Source of the DNA: Nitrosospira multiformis
GTDB lineage: Bacteria > Pseudomonadota > Gammaproteobacteria > Burkholderiales > Nitrosomonadaceae
Direction of reading: 5' to 3'
Assembly: GCF_900111585.1 (NCBI RefSeq)
Contig: NZ_FOHI01000009.1
Span: 1-64,000 of the forward strand
Length of the DNA stretch: 64,000 nt
This document shows positions 8,732 to 18,427 of the stretch, piece by piece. Below the pieces are notes generated by a model. The model was not told the origin of the DNA and did not search any database. It saw only the letters and a list, made by a program, of their open reading frames with translations. The translations under genes were made by a program, and so were the position numbers. How positions within the stretch are numbered: the first letter of the stretch is position 1; each line of letters opens with the position of its first letter.

Positions 8732-9355
8732 ATGAACGAAAAAATCCTCTGGTATATCGCCGATCCGATGTGTTCCTGGTGCTGGGGATTTTCGCCGGTG
8801 ATCGAGAGAACCCGACAGGAGTATGGCGATCGCCTGAGGATGGAGTTATTGCTGGGCGGATTGCGCGCCGGGACCAAAACTCCCCTGCCTCCTCAACAGC
8901 GTGAGGAAATACTCCATCACTGGCATGCCGTGCAGCGTGCAACAGGACAGCCGTTCAGCTTCGAAGGCGCGATGCCGGAAGGCTTTATCTACGATACGGA
9001 GCCTGCAAGCCGTGCAGTTATCGCCGCTTCCCGGATCAGTCACGATGCCGTATTCCCATTTTTCAAGATCATTCAGTCTGCGTTTTATGTCGATCAACAG
9101 GATGTGACCCGGCAAGAGGTACTGGAACGATTGGCTGTTGTTGCAGGACTGGATGCACGGCTTTTCTCTCAGGTATTCGAATCCGAAGCCGTAAAGGAAT
9201 TGACGCTTGTCCATTTTCAAAAGGTCCGCCAGTGGGGCGTGCACGGGTTTCCCGCTGTGGTCGGGCAGGAGAACACGGATTACGCGGTATTGACCAGAGG
9301 CTATTGTTCATTTGAAGATTTCCGCCCGAGACTGGACAGTTGGCTCGAGAATTGA
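8732..9355 (+). CDS. DsbA-family thioredoxin-fold protein (CSWC)
   Basis: The 207-residue protein begins ILWYIADPMCSWCWGFSPVI, with a CXXC active site directly after the first beta strand, and keeps the DsbA-type helical insert and the cis-Pro segment HGFPAVV near residue 168. It lacks a signal peptide, so it acts in the cytoplasm, unlike DsbA itself; related proteins are often named protein-disulfide isomerase or FrnE-like. Substrates are unknown. It follows typA but is separated by about 130 bases and likely forms its own unit. Confidence 0.8.
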   Translation: MNEKILWYIADPMCSWCWGFSPVIERTRQEYGDRLRMELLLGGLRAGTKTPLPPQQREEILHHWHAVQRATGQPFSFEGAMPEGFIYDTEPASRAVIAASRISHDAVFPFFKIIQSAFYVDQQDVTRQEVLERLAVVAGLDARLFSQVFESEAVKELTLVHFQKVRQWGVHGFPAVVGQENTDYAVLTRGYCSFEDFRPRLDSWLEN

Positions 9356-9403
9356 TCGTTGCGAGCCTTCGCGCCGCAAAACTTATGATTTCCCCGGATA
9401 ATT

Positions 9404-9901
9404 ATGCAAAAAATACTTCTGGCATTCCTGGCTCCGGCTTTTGCTCTCTCGATGTTTTTGATCTCCCCGCCTGTATTGGCTGATAAGTGGAGAGATGACG
9501 ATCATCCTGGTCGGCACGGTCACGAAGGAAAAAAGTGGAACAAAGGCAAGGACGGGAAAAACCACAGAGGTGGCAACAGCCACGGCCATTACTATTTTGA
9601 TGACCGGCAACGCGCCATTGCTCACAACTATTATGCACCGCGTTTTCAACATGGCCACTGTCCGCCCGGTTTGGCAAAAAAATATAACGGTTGCATGCCG
9701 CCGGGACAGGCGAAGAGATGGAGAACGGGTTATCCGTTACCCCGCGAGGTTATTTTTTATGACTTGCCTCCCGTTTTGCTGCAGCAACTGGGCTATCCTG
9801 CTCCGGGCTACCGTTACGTTCGGGTGGGAATCGACATACTCCTGATTGCGGTGGGAACCGGAATGGTCATCGATGCAATCCAGGATTTGAATGCAATGTA
9901 G
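9404..9901 (+). CDS. Secreted His-rich protein of the CigR/RcnB type
   Basis: A 165-residue protein with a signal peptide ending near VLA-DKWRDD. The N-terminal third is His/Lys/Gly-rich (DDDHPGRHGHEGKK), suggesting metal binding. The C-terminal half has CPPGLAKKYNGCMPPGQAKRW and a final segment YRYVRVGIDILLIAVGTGMV, typical of RcnB/CigR-like periplasmic proteins. RcnB influences Ni/Co homeostasis and CigR acts in Salmonella virulence control; which role applies here cannot be told. It starts about 50 bases after the DsbA-family gene, so co-transcription is possible. Confidence 0.7.
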   Translation: MQKILLAFLAPAFALSMFLISPPVLADKWRDDDHPGRHGHEGKKWNKGKDGKNHRGGNSHGHYYFDDRQRAIAHNYYAPRFQHGHCPPGLAKKYNGCMPPGQAKRWRTGYPLPREVIFYDLPPVLLQQLGYPAPGYRYVRVGIDILLIAVGTGMVIDAIQDLNAM

Positions 9902-9975
9902 CAGCGCTTGCAGTTCGAGGGGGATCGATATCGCTCGGGATTGCTCCGGTTATGTAGGATTCCGTCGGCTATTTT

Positions 9976-10635
9976 TCACATCCCCGACCCGGTAGACCAG
10001 CCAAAGCGCTCCAATAGCGCTCTAAACGCCTCGCTGGCAATGATGAAGGCGATAAGATATGACGTCAAGCTTAGCAGGACGATTGTCCAGATTGCTCGCC
10101 AGGGACTCAGAGTCGAGTATTGTTTCCATTGCGAGAGAAAAGCGGCATCGTCCTCCTTGCTTGCGCGGTTCAAGCTCAGTTCGGCGAGAACGTTCTCCCG
10201 CGCTCGCCGCAGCGCATTCTCGATCCCCGTTCGATAAGTGGTATCGATAAGATCCAGGCGCTTTGCTTGCGCTTGCGAAGTTTCCGAAACTGTTTCCCCA
10301 GCCGCCTGTGCATAAAACTCGCGCATGCGTGCGAGGTATCGTTCATCCGCCAATAGATCATTGATTGCTTTCTCCACAGACTTCGCTCCCCCGGCCGAGT
10401 CCATAGATTTCCCATCGATCTTCTTCTGTTTCGCAGTCCTTATTTCCTGTATGAACTCCTGCTCCTTGCATCCGATCAGCCTGAGCCAGATCGCTTCCGC
10501 AGCTTGAGGAGATGGACCGCGTGAAGTTGAACCGGTGGAAGGCCCCGTCTCGAATAGTCTGTCAAGTTCCGCTTTAGCTGCTCTTTCGCAATCCGCATCG
10601 ATTGCTTCGAGCCTGCTGTTGAGATCGTCATTCAT
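9976..10635 (-). CDS. Unknown protein with C-terminal membrane helix
   Basis: I take the ATG at 10635 (MNDDLNSRLE), giving 219 residues; the open frame continues 32 codons upstream with unlikely sequence. It is largely helical and charged, with one strong hydrophobic segment near the C-terminus (IWTIVLLSLTSYLIAFIIA), so it looks like a tail-anchored membrane protein. A Gly/Ser-rich stretch (ETGPSTGSTSRGPSP) lies near residue 35. I do not recognise the family. It converges with the CigR-like gene and has no operon partner. Confidence 0.55.
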   Translation of the reverse strand: MNDDLNSRLEAIDADCERAAKAELDRLFETGPSTGSTSRGPSPQAAEAIWLRLIGCKEQEFIQEIRTAKQKKIDGKSMDSAGGAKSVEKAINDLLADERYLARMREFYAQAAGETVSETSQAQAKRLDLIDTTYRTGIENALRRARENVLAELSLNRASKEDDAAFLSQWKQYSTLSPWRAIWTIVLLSLTSYLIAFIIASEAFRALLERFGWSTGSGM

Positions 10636-11109
10636 GATGTCTGGAGGCTGAAGGATTGAACTGCTGCCCTGAGTGCAGACAGTGTAACGTAAATTTCCAG
10701 AGACAAGGGAGCGGCAAAAGTGAAATTGCAATATGCAGAGTTTCCGGTTATAGCGCTCTGCTGCCGGACTAAGTTAGCAGTCAAGGCTCTAAAAGATTGC
10801 TACCATTGGTTTAAGGAATTAAAACTTCATTTACCAACTTCTTTCAGTTCTTCCATGGGTTATTCCTGAACTCCCCCTCTGCGAACGCTGGGGCGGGAAT
10901 TATGGTGTCGGGCCTATCAAGACATCGTCATGCCCGCAAAAATAGGTATCCAGATTTTTCAAGGCAATAATATTATAAATCAACGTATTTCCAATCTTGG
11001 AGAAATGACATCGAGGTTTTCCTCAAGAACTCTTCGTTATTACAGAACGACCGTCTTTTGCCTATGCAGTTCTCTGGATGCCACTAATTTTATTCCAGAC
11101 AGCAGGGGG
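10636..11109. other. 474-bp gap without a supported gene
   Basis: The space between two minus-strand genes contains no frame with a binding site or family match. It is A+T-richer around 10950-11100. No terminator-like hairpin or repeat was found. The part next to 10636 should hold the promoter of the unknown membrane protein. Confidence 0.6.
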
Positions 11110-12180
11110 TTATAGCGGGATTGCCGCAAAAGCATCGAGGTCGTTCACAGCGGTGGCGACGCGACGAATCAATTCGCGGTTGGTTTCCGGTTTTATCATT
11201 CCGCCGACAGCAAGCGACACCACCATTGCTTCGAACGGATAAACGAGGTGAGCACGGTATCTCTGCTTCAATATCTCGCTGTCAATGTTTTCGATACCAC
11301 TGTTGGTGAGCTCTTCGGCATAGATAGTCAACAGATTTGCCTCATGATTTCGCCGCACCTCGGGCGTAAGAGCGGTAGCAAGAAAATAAGCGACATCGCT
11401 AATGCCTTCGCCAAAACGCACGAGTTGCCAGTCAAGAAGACCCGGTTGAGATTGGCTCCAGAACAGGTTGCCGGGGTGACAATCATGATGAACGAGTGTT
11501 TGCGGTCGCCCCGAAAGAAAGCGCATGGCGCGCCGGCGCTGGCGAGCATAATTTATAGCGGGTGCATGAAGCAGCGAAGGTATGAGTTTTTCCGCCTGCC
11601 GGAGCCCCCGCTTCATTAACGGAACGGCAAGCGCAGTCCCCAGGTGATCTTCGAGTTGGCGTATGGGACCCGCCAGCCAGGCATATTTCTGCATGAGATC
11701 GAATTTGTTCCAGAAGCGGGCATGCAGCCGGGCCAACTGCTTGATGACAAGTGCGGCGCGATCAGGCGTCAGTGCATCGTCGGGGTTGCCGGCAGTAGCG
11801 CCGGATTCAGTCACATCATTCAAAACCAGCGTCGCACCCTTACCAGGTTTACTCTGACCCGCGAGAAAACCGGGTACGGCAATAGGCACCGCCTGCGCCG
11901 TTTCATTGTAGAAGCGGGTTTCAGTATGAAGCAACCCTGGCAACGCAGTAATCAGCCTTGGCCGCCAGGCCAGCGAAGGTAATTTTACAAACCACTTGCG
12001 TGAGATCGTCCTCGGACCATCATGTTCAACCGCAATACGAACCCGTGTCGTCGTTCCTATATCCACGGAAACCAGATCTACCCTGGATACCGTTACATGG
12101 GAACAATGACAATTCACTACCCGTTGCGCCCAGCCGGCATTCAAATCGCTGAGTTGGCGAGCGAGAATATTATGCTTCAT
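11110..12180 (-). CDS. Aminoglycoside phosphotransferase-like kinase
   Basis: A 356-residue protein of the APH/choline-kinase fold. Near the C-terminal half it has the catalytic loop LVHHDCHPGNLFW (Brenner-type HxDxxxxN) followed by the metal-binding GLLDWQLV motif, and an N-terminal lobe with the Lys of WFVKLP. Such kinases phosphorylate small molecules, including ecdysteroid-type and choline-like substrates; the substrate here is unknown, and resistance should not be assumed from the name. It stands alone on the minus strand downstream of the TIGR04073 gene, separated from it by a terminator. Confidence 0.75.
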   Translation of the reverse strand: MKHNILARQLSDLNAGWAQRVVNCHCSHVTVSRVDLVSVDIGTTTRVRIAVEHDGPRTISRKWFVKLPSLAWRPRLITALPGLLHTETRFYNETAQAVPIAVPGFLAGQSKPGKGATLVLNDVTESGATAGNPDDALTPDRAALVIKQLARLHARFWNKFDLMQKYAWLAGPIRQLEDHLGTALAVPLMKRGLRQAEKLIPSLLHAPAINYARQRRRAMRFLSGRPQTLVHHDCHPGNLFWSQSQPGLLDWQLVRFGEGISDVAYFLATALTPEVRRNHEANLLTIYAEELTNSGIENIDSEILKQRYRAHLVYPFEAMVVSLAVGGMIKPETNRELIRRVATAVNDLDAFAAIPL

Positions 12181-12333
12181 TTACAGGCTGGAGCGGGGAC
12201 TGAACCCGACGAAGTTGAATCGGGGGGGTACACTCGGATTTTCTTTTGGGAGGTTGCTGAGGCGCATCAGAGAGACTGCGGTCGATCAGGAATTGCAGTA
12301 TGCACATTCATTTATTTAGAAATACATTGGTTC

Positions 12334-12369
12334 CCATAGAAAAGGGAGCCGAAGCTCCCTTTTCTATGG
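12334..12369 (-). terminator. Strong hairpin terminator after the TIGR04073 gene
   Basis: Positions 12334-12349 and 12354-12369 form a perfect 16-bp stem around the tetraloop CGAA. The arms contain AAAAGGGAGC and GCTCCCTTTT, so T runs occur on both strands. It lies 20 bases after the stop of the minus-strand TIGR04073 gene and upstream of the kinase gene. Confidence 0.85.
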
Positions 12370-12388
12370 AATGCGACAGCAGCAGGAA

Positions 12389-12835
12389 TTACTGATAACG
12401 TTGATCCGCAGGTGGCTGCTGCTCATAAGACCCGGCGGGCTGGCGATAGGATTTTTCCTTGGGTTCATCCGTGCTCAATTTCCAGTCAGGATGATAGTGT
12501 GTCTCTCTATCCCAGTCTTTCCAGATATAGTCGGGATAGATAAGGGGTTTGGTTGGAATGACAAATGTGACCAGGTCTACCGCACCCGTCAATGTGCGGC
12601 CGATACCGTGCACGATACCTGTAAGCAGGCCAGCGGTAAGTCCGTAGCCAAGTCCCTTCTCGTTGGTTCCTATCATGATGTTCTTCGGCACTTCGCCTAT
12701 GCCTGTGACTGTGTTGGCAAGGCCATGCGCAAGCTTGTCGCCCACGCCTTCCGCATAGCTGTGTGCAAACGCTGCTTGTGGCGAAACGAATAATAATGCA
12801 GACAGTATCATTAGCGTTTTCAACATATTTTTCAT
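12389..12835 (-). CDS. Exosortase system-associated protein, TIGR04073 type
   Basis: A 148-residue secreted protein: signal peptide to about AFA-HSYAEG, then the signature GDKLAHGLANTVTGIGEVPK and repeated Gly-rich hydrophobic stretches (YGLTAGLLTGIVHGIGRTLTG), ending in a polar Pro/Gln tail. This matches the TIGR04073 family, found mainly in species with PEP-CTERM/exosortase systems; its molecular role is not known. No exosortase gene is in the window. A clear terminator follows at 12334-12369. Confidence 0.78.
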   Translation of the reverse strand: MKNMLKTLMILSALLFVSPQAAFAHSYAEGVGDKLAHGLANTVTGIGEVPKNIMIGTNEKGLGYGLTAGLLTGIVHGIGRTLTGAVDLVTFVIPTKPLIYPDYIWKDWDRETHYHPDWKLSTDEPKEKSYRQPAGSYEQQPPADQRYQ

Positions 12836-13229
12836 CGATACCTCCCTTAATAGATTAAATAAAAATTTAATTCCAACTTAATACTAGCATACCGCTAAGA
12901 AATATGGAAAAGGCATGTAAAATTCGTAGGCTCGGCGTCGTATCTGCCGCGTGGTCAAATTGGTTAAAGGCGGGAATTTTTGTGGATATCAGCACCTGCA
13001 GCGAATGTACCGGCTTCACGCAGCGCGGCAGTCCGCTTCAAAATGCGGTCGAACCAGCAAATGTGATTCTTATCGGTATTTGTGCTTCCCGGTCATCTTA
13101 ATCATTCAGCATTCAGGCGTTCTTGCACGAATTGTGCTACGCTTCCGCATGTTTCGTAATTGTGAAACCATCATCTGACGGATTGCAAGCAGAAACTGTG
13201 GCCCGTCCCCGTACAAGAAAAGCAGCTAC
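12836..13229. other. 394-bp divergent intergenic region
   Basis: Lies between the minus-strand TIGR04073 gene and the plus-strand glycosyltransferase, so it should contain both promoters. The left part (12840-12900) is A+T-rich. No convincing -35/-10 pair, operator repeat or RNA gene was found, and the short frames in it lack binding sites. Confidence 0.6.
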
Positions 13230-15935
13230 GTGAGTTCTTTACCTAAATCACCGGAAGCATCCGGCTTCCTGTCTTTGCGTTCGTTTTCCTCGGCATCACT
13301 CCATCCTTCAAGCATCCGCCTGGCAGGTTCCATCCAGTTTTCGGTAATCGTTCCCACACTCAACGAGGCCGACAACATCGACCCGTTACTGACCAGGCTA
13401 TCCGCGCTTGATTTGCCGGAGGGAAGTTTCGAAGTCATCTTTGTGGACGATGGCTCATGCGATGGAACGCCGGAAAAAGTCCGCGAATGGGAAAGTTGCG
13501 GCAACATAAGACTGATCGAACGCCGGGAAAAACCCGATCTCACGCGTTCAATTCTGGCGGGAGCGGTATCGGCGCGAGGAGATGTTATTGTCGTGATGGA
13601 TGCGGACTTGAGTCATCCGCCCGAGCGATTGCCCGCCCTGATCGCGCCGATATTGGATGGGAGTCATGACGTCGCAGTCGGGAGTCGTTATGTACCTGGC
13701 GGCAGTACAGAGGGCTGGCCGCTGCACCGGCAGTGGCTGTCCCGCCTCGGCAACTGGCTTGCCCGTTCCCTGTGTGACATCAATGATGCGACCTCCGGAT
13801 TTTTCGCATTCCGCCATGAATTGTCAGGAACTGTTGCGGAACGTGCGGGCGGATACAAGATATTGCTCGAACTGCTCATGGCAGGGCAGGGCAAGCTTCG
13901 GGTGGTGGAAGTGCCGATCTGCTTTCGCGATCGGATTCACGGGGCGTCGAAGCTGTCGTTTTCACATCGATGGACATATTTGCAGCGCCTGATGACCCTG
14001 GCTGGCGGCACGATTTCAATGGGCATAACCAGCCGCTCCGCAGCAGCAGGATTATTTGGCGTTTTTGTCGATGCGCTGCTGTTCCAATGGTTGTTGAGCA
14101 GCGGAGCAAGGCTTGCGCTGGCACATATCCTGAGTTTTTTTGTCGCTACCTCGGTAAGTTATTCGCTCAATTCCAAATGGTCTTTTCATCTAAACCATGA
14201 AGGATACTTGCGGTGGTCGCAATTCGGGCGTTTTCTGACGGTCGGGTTGTTCGCATTGTTGATGCGTGGAGGCGTGCTGGCTCTCCTCGTTCACGGCTGG
14301 CATATGCCGCCACTGCTGGCGATATTTCCCGCTATTGCGGCCGCGGCTGCCGTTATTCATATGGGCTCGGTTTTCTACGTATTTCCGGTAAAACAGAATC
14401 CGCCCTCCCTGGATGTCCGGTGGCGCGTCGCCTCGTTTGGAATCGTCGCGTTTGCGGTACTGCTGCGCCTGATCTATATCGGTATAGCGCAGCTGATTCC
14501 GGATGAAGCGTACTACTGGAATTACGCGCAGCACATGGACCTGAGCTTTTTCGATCATCCGCCCATGGTGGCCTGGCTGATCTGGTTCGGGACCTCGATC
14601 TTCGGTGACAACGAGTTCGGAGTACGGATAGGCGCCTTCATCTGCGGGCTGATTACAATAGGTTATCTGTACGCCCTCTCGCGGAATCTCTACGACAAAT
14701 CGACCGGTATCCGCGCTGTCCTGCTGCTGACCGTGCTGCCCCTTGGCTTTGTTACCGCAACGCTCATGACGCCGGATGCTCCGTTAATGGCTGCCTGGGC
14801 TGCTACCTTGTACTACATGGAGCGGGCATTGATAGCGGACCAGCGATGGGCCTGGCTGGGCATGGGCATTGCATTCGGACTGGGTATTCTGTCCAAATAC
14901 ACGCTGGGACTGCTGGGTCTTGCAGCACTGCTGTTTGTAGTGATCGACCCGGGCTTGCGTCGCTGGTTGCGTCGGCCGGAGCCCTATCTTGCGGCAGCGC
15001 TTGCACTATTGCTGTTTACACCCGTTATTGCCTGGAATATGGAGAACGACTGGGCATCCATTATGTACCAGTCCCAGCGCGCGACGGGAATAGGCAGCAA
15101 GTTTTCCTTGCACCTGCTTTTCTTTCATATGCTGCTTGTCCTGACGCCGGTTGGTTTGGTTGCAGCATTCATGGCGCTGGTTGTGCGCCATGAGCGAACG
15201 GTCAACCCCCTGATACGCAGACGCCGCCTGTTCATGCAGGTGTTCACGATTGCGCCGCTCGCGGTATTTTTCTGGCTCAGCCTGTTCGGCTGGCCGAAAT
15301 TCCACTGGACTGCGCCCGTCTGGCTGGCGATTCTGCCGGCAATGGGGTGGATGTTGGGCCAGACGGATAGCTGGAGCAAGGTGGCAAGCCGTTTGCGCGC
15401 AGCATGGAAACCAACCATAGGAGTCTGTATGTTTCTCTATGCATTGGCACTACATTACGTCGTCCTGGGCATCCCTGGCATTCCCTACGTGGGTTTCAGC
15501 GAACACTACTTCTGGCGCGAAACCACGCGTGAAGTCGAACGGCTTGCGGCAGAAGTTGCGCAGCAGACCGGAAAAAAACCGCTTATAGTGGGGATGAGTA
15601 AATGGTCAGTCGCGAGTTCCTTGTCGTTTTATAACGATAAAAGCGAACCGCTGGATATTCGCGGACGCAACATGTTCCTGCAGAGCGCGGCCATGTATGA
15701 TTTCTGGTATCCCTCGGAATCCCCGACGAATCGTCCCATTATTCTGTTTGGAATGAAAACGCATCAGCTCGAGCATGACATCGATGGCAACGATAACATT
15801 ACTCCGCTGCTGGTGCAGCCTGGCCCGATCAGGGAATTGAAGATCGAGCGGGAAGGGAAGACGCTGCGCGGGATATATTACCGGGTTGCACAAGGTTATC
15901 TCGGTCTCCCGGCAACCGGTTCTCAGGTACGTTAG
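13230..15935 (+). CDS. Three-domain glycosyltransferase: GT2, GtrA-like and PMT/ArnT-like
   Basis: The 901-residue protein starts at GTG. Residues about 35-245 are a dolichyl-phosphate-mannose-synthase-like GT2 domain (FSVIVPTLNEADN, DADLSHPPERLP, GSRYVPGG). Residues about 265-385 are four helices of GtrA type (LFGVFVDALLFQWLLSS). The rest is a PMT/ArnT-like GT39 transferase with many helices and PDEAYYWNYAQH plus DHPPMVAWLI motifs. The layout suggests that one protein loads a sugar onto undecaprenyl phosphate, flips it and transfers it to a periplasmic acceptor. The acceptor (lipid A, protein or glycan) is not shown by the sequence. Confidence 0.88.
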   Translation: MSSLPKSPEASGFLSLRSFSSASLHPSSIRLAGSIQFSVIVPTLNEADNIDPLLTRLSALDLPEGSFEVIFVDDGSCDGTPEKVREWESCGNIRLIERREKPDLTRSILAGAVSARGDVIVVMDADLSHPPERLPALIAPILDGSHDVAVGSRYVPGGSTEGWPLHRQWLSRLGNWLARSLCDINDATSGFFAFRHELSGTVAERAGGYKILLELLMAGQGKLRVVEVPICFRDRIHGASKLSFSHRWTYLQRLMTLAGGTISMGITSRSAAAGLFGVFVDALLFQWLLSSGARLALAHILSFFVATSVSYSLNSKWSFHLNHEGYLRWSQFGRFLTVGLFALLMRGGVLALLVHGWHMPPLLAIFPAIAAAAAVIHMGSVFYVFPVKQNPPSLDVRWRVASFGIVAFAVLLRLIYIGIAQLIPDEAYYWNYAQHMDLSFFDHPPMVAWLIWFGTSIFGDNEFGVRIGAFICGLITIGYLYALSRNLYDKSTGIRAVLLLTVLPLGFVTATLMTPDAPLMAAWAATLYYMERALIADQRWAWLGMGIAFGLGILSKYTLGLLGLAALLFVVIDPGLRRWLRRPEPYLAAALALLLFTPVIAWNMENDWASIMYQSQRATGIGSKFSLHLLFFHMLLVLTPVGLVAAFMALVVRHERTVNPLIRRRRLFMQVFTIAPLAVFFWLSLFGWPKFHWTAPVWLAILPAMGWMLGQTDSWSKVASRLRAAWKPTIGVCMFLYALALHYVVLGIPGIPYVGFSEHYFWRETTREVERLAAEVAQQTGKKPLIVGMSKWSVASSLSFYNDKSEPLDIRGRNMFLQSAAMYDFWYPSESPTNRPIILFGMKTHQLEHDIDGNDNITPLLVQPGPIRELKIEREGKTLRGIYYRVAQGYLGLPATGSQVR

Positions 15936-16028
15936 CCTCTCGCCTTCCATTTTCCCTGGCGTTGCGCCTTACCCCTTACCCCATTAACAGGCCCTATGTA
16001 AGAGTGCCTCCTTTCTCCATTTCCTACC

Positions 16029-17534
16029 ATGACAATTTATGCCAAAAACATAATGCGGAAAATATTAATGGATCATATGATGTCGCTTGCGTGCGGATTG
16101 ATCTTTATCCTGTTCTCTACGTACAGCATGGCGGGGCTACCTGCCGGGAAAGATGAAAGAATTGCTGATACTTCGCAACAGAAAGAGGTTGCCATCACGA
16201 TTTATGGCAATAACCTGGGTTTGATAAAAGATACGCGCCACCTTGGTCTCGCGCGTGATTTCAATCAACTCATCTGGCTTGATGTTGCAAAGCAGATACG
16301 TCCGGAAACGGCACGATTGCGTAATCCTGCTCATTTCCGTGGATTTCGCGTACAGGAACTGAGTTTCGACCTCGATCTGTTAACCCCTGGAAAACTGCTG
16401 GAGCGATACATCGGCAAGGAAGTAACGGTCATTCATGCGAATCCAGCGACAGGGAAGGAGAGTAGAGAGACCGCTATAGTACTTTCCGCACATGACGGCG
16501 GAGTGTTCAAGTATGCGGACCGCGTTGAAATCGGCAACCCCCATCTGGACCGATTGGCTTTCCCCGCTGTTCCCGCGAGATTACAGGACAAGCCCAGTCT
16601 GGCTATTTCCTTTGTCAATCCGGTTGCCGGCGAACAGGACCTGGAACTTTCCTATTTGACAACGGGGTTATCCTGGCGAGCGGATTATGCAGTGGAATTG
16701 AATGAGCGCGAGGATCATGCGGATATTCAGGGCTGGGCGACCATAACCAATCAAAGTGGAACAGCCTACCTGAACGCTGCCTTGCAACTGGTTGCAGGGG
16801 ATGTCAACCAGGTGCGTCAAGGCGCGCCTGTACCGCGCCATGTCATGGCCATGGCAAAAATGGCCGAGGCGACCGACCTGAAACAGGAGCCGCTGCTTGA
16901 ATATCACCTCTATACCCTCGATCGCCCCATAACGCTGGCGGAGAACCAGATCAGGCAGGTAGAGCTGATGTCTGCAACCCGCATACCGGTGAAGAAGGAA
17001 CTGGTCTTGATGGGTTCCGATTATTACTACTCCGGGAAATATGCTGATATAGGGCAGAAGCTGAAGCCGGCGGTATTCCTCGAATTCAGGAACAAGGGAG
17101 AAGGACTGGGAATTCCCCTGCCTGCAGGAATAGCACGAATATATAAAAAAGACTTACGCGGCCATATCCAGTTTGTGGGTGAGGATCAGGTGGATCATTC
17201 GGCTGCAGGTGAAATTGTCCGGCTGAAACCGGGAAATGCATTCGATGTAACAGTGGAAAGAAAACAGACGGACTTCCTGAAGTTGGCGGGAGAAGGACTG
17301 AAAGACTCGCGGGAGGGGAACACGTTCGAAAGCGCATTTGAGATTCTTTTGCGCAATGCCCGCAAAGAAACTGTCACAGTGACGGTGCGGGAACCAATAC
17401 CCGGGGATTGGCAGGTCGTATCCGAATCGCAAGCACACAACAAGGTTTCTTCGAATATGGCGGAATGGAAAGTGGTTGTTCCTCCCGCCGGCCATAATGT
17501 TCTGAACTACCGGGTTCGTGTAAAAAACTTCTGA
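16029..17534 (+). CDS. DUF4139-type secreted protein
   Basis: The 501-residue protein has an N-terminal hydrophobic signal (LACGLIFILFSTYSMAG); several in-frame ATGs (from 16029 onward) leave the exact start open. The body contains ITIYGNNLGLIKDTR, typical of the N-terminal part of DUF4139 proteins, and GLSWRADYAVELNE and a C-terminal immunoglobulin-like region (TVTVREPIPGDWQVV). Family members are secreted or periplasmic and of unknown function. It follows the glycosyltransferase by about 90 bases, so joint transcription is possible. Confidence 0.75.
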   Translation: MTIYAKNIMRKILMDHMMSLACGLIFILFSTYSMAGLPAGKDERIADTSQQKEVAITIYGNNLGLIKDTRHLGLARDFNQLIWLDVAKQIRPETARLRNPAHFRGFRVQELSFDLDLLTPGKLLERYIGKEVTVIHANPATGKESRETAIVLSAHDGGVFKYADRVEIGNPHLDRLAFPAVPARLQDKPSLAISFVNPVAGEQDLELSYLTTGLSWRADYAVELNEREDHADIQGWATITNQSGTAYLNAALQLVAGDVNQVRQGAPVPRHVMAMAKMAEATDLKQEPLLEYHLYTLDRPITLAENQIRQVELMSATRIPVKKELVLMGSDYYYSGKYADIGQKLKPAVFLEFRNKGEGLGIPLPAGIARIYKKDLRGHIQFVGEDQVDHSAAGEIVRLKPGNAFDVTVERKQTDFLKLAGEGLKDSREGNTFESAFEILLRNARKETVTVTVREPIPGDWQVVSESQAHNKVSSNMAEWKVVVPPAGHNVLNYRVRVKNF

Positions 17535-17668
17535 AAAAGTCCCTATAGTCTTTAGCCTCTACGCCTTATCCCCTATCTCCTTATCCCTTTCGAGCAGCTG
17601 GAAACAGGCTGAGGGATGAGGTGAGGGGTGAGGACCAAGTGGAAAGAACGTCGATCCAAAAAAGGAAA

Positions 17669-17694
17669 CCCGGTGGAGCTTCGCTTCCACCGGG
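17669..17694 (-). terminator. Terminator of hsp20
   Basis: CCCGGTGGA (17669-17677) and TCCACCGGG (17686-17694) form a 9-bp perfect stem. Read on the minus strand it is followed by TTTCCTTTTTT, as expected for an intrinsic terminator 24 bases after the hsp20 stop. Confidence 0.85.
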
Positions 17695-17717
17695 CTCTGT
17701 CAGCCGGTTTAATACTC

Positions 17718-18152
17718 TTATTGAACGGTCACGTTGATCTTTTTCGGCTGGACCGGTTCGCGTTTGGGGATGATAATTTCCAGAACGCCCAGGTTGGACT
17801 TGGCGGATATCGCGTCCGCGTTGGCAGTGTCCGGCAAGCTGAAACGGCGGTGGAAGGAGCCATAGGCGCGCTCGACACGCTTGTAGCCTTCCTTCTCGGT
17901 GGTGGCCTCGGTTTTCTTTTCGCCTTTGATCGTGAGCATGCTTTCTTCCATGCTGATATCGATATCTTCGGGTTTTACGCCGGGAAGATCAGCCTGAAGA
18001 ACGAACTTGTCCGCTTCTTCCTTGATATCCACTGCTGGCGCCCATTCAGCGGTCGCGGCGGAGCCATCGCCGGCAACGTTCTCCCGCGCACGATCCAGTT
18101 CCCGATGTAATTGGTGGAGCAAGCTCCACGGTTCATACCGACTAATAGCCAT
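17718..18152 (-). CDS. Small heat-shock protein, Hsp20/alpha-crystallin family
   Basis: From the ATG at 18152, preceded by AAAGGAGATATT, the protein has 144 residues. The alpha-crystallin domain covers about 40-135, with FVLQADLPGVKPEDI near its start and the closing GVLEIIIPK motif (G-x-L). The C-terminal PKKINVTVQ contains the I-x-V oligomer anchor. Hsp20 proteins hold unfolding proteins in large oligomers. It is monocistronic with a strong terminator. Upstream sequence (18160-18250) shows no obvious CIRCE element. Confidence 0.93.
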   Translation of the reverse strand: MAISRYEPWSLLHQLHRELDRARENVAGDGSAATAEWAPAVDIKEEADKFVLQADLPGVKPEDIDISMEESMLTIKGEKKTEATTEKEGYKRVERAYGSFHRRFSLPDTANADAISAKSNLGVLEIIIPKREPVQPKKINVTVQ

Positions 18153-18427
18153 AATATCTCCTTTGAAATAAATGTCTGACATCAAGCTGATGCTGTGAAT
18201 CAGCACTTATTAATCAATATAGGTTCGTTTGGCTATTTTTCAACCGATCCCCTCGATTTTTTTGCCACCCTCAGCCTCGGGATTTGTTCAGCAGCTTCCT
18301 AGGTGCGGTCGTATAGTGAAAAGTGGCAGAGAACGCTGGAGCTGCTGCTGCGGATGAGAGTCGCAAAACAGAGGAAACCCGCCGTGGCAGGATGAGCGGG
18401 GATATGGAAGGTGAGTTTCAGATTTTG

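Noticed and set aside
12940-13010. tRNA-like fragment (GTGGTCAAATTGGTTAAAGG)
   Set aside because: No acceptor stem, anticodon arm or T-loop consensus could be formed around it.
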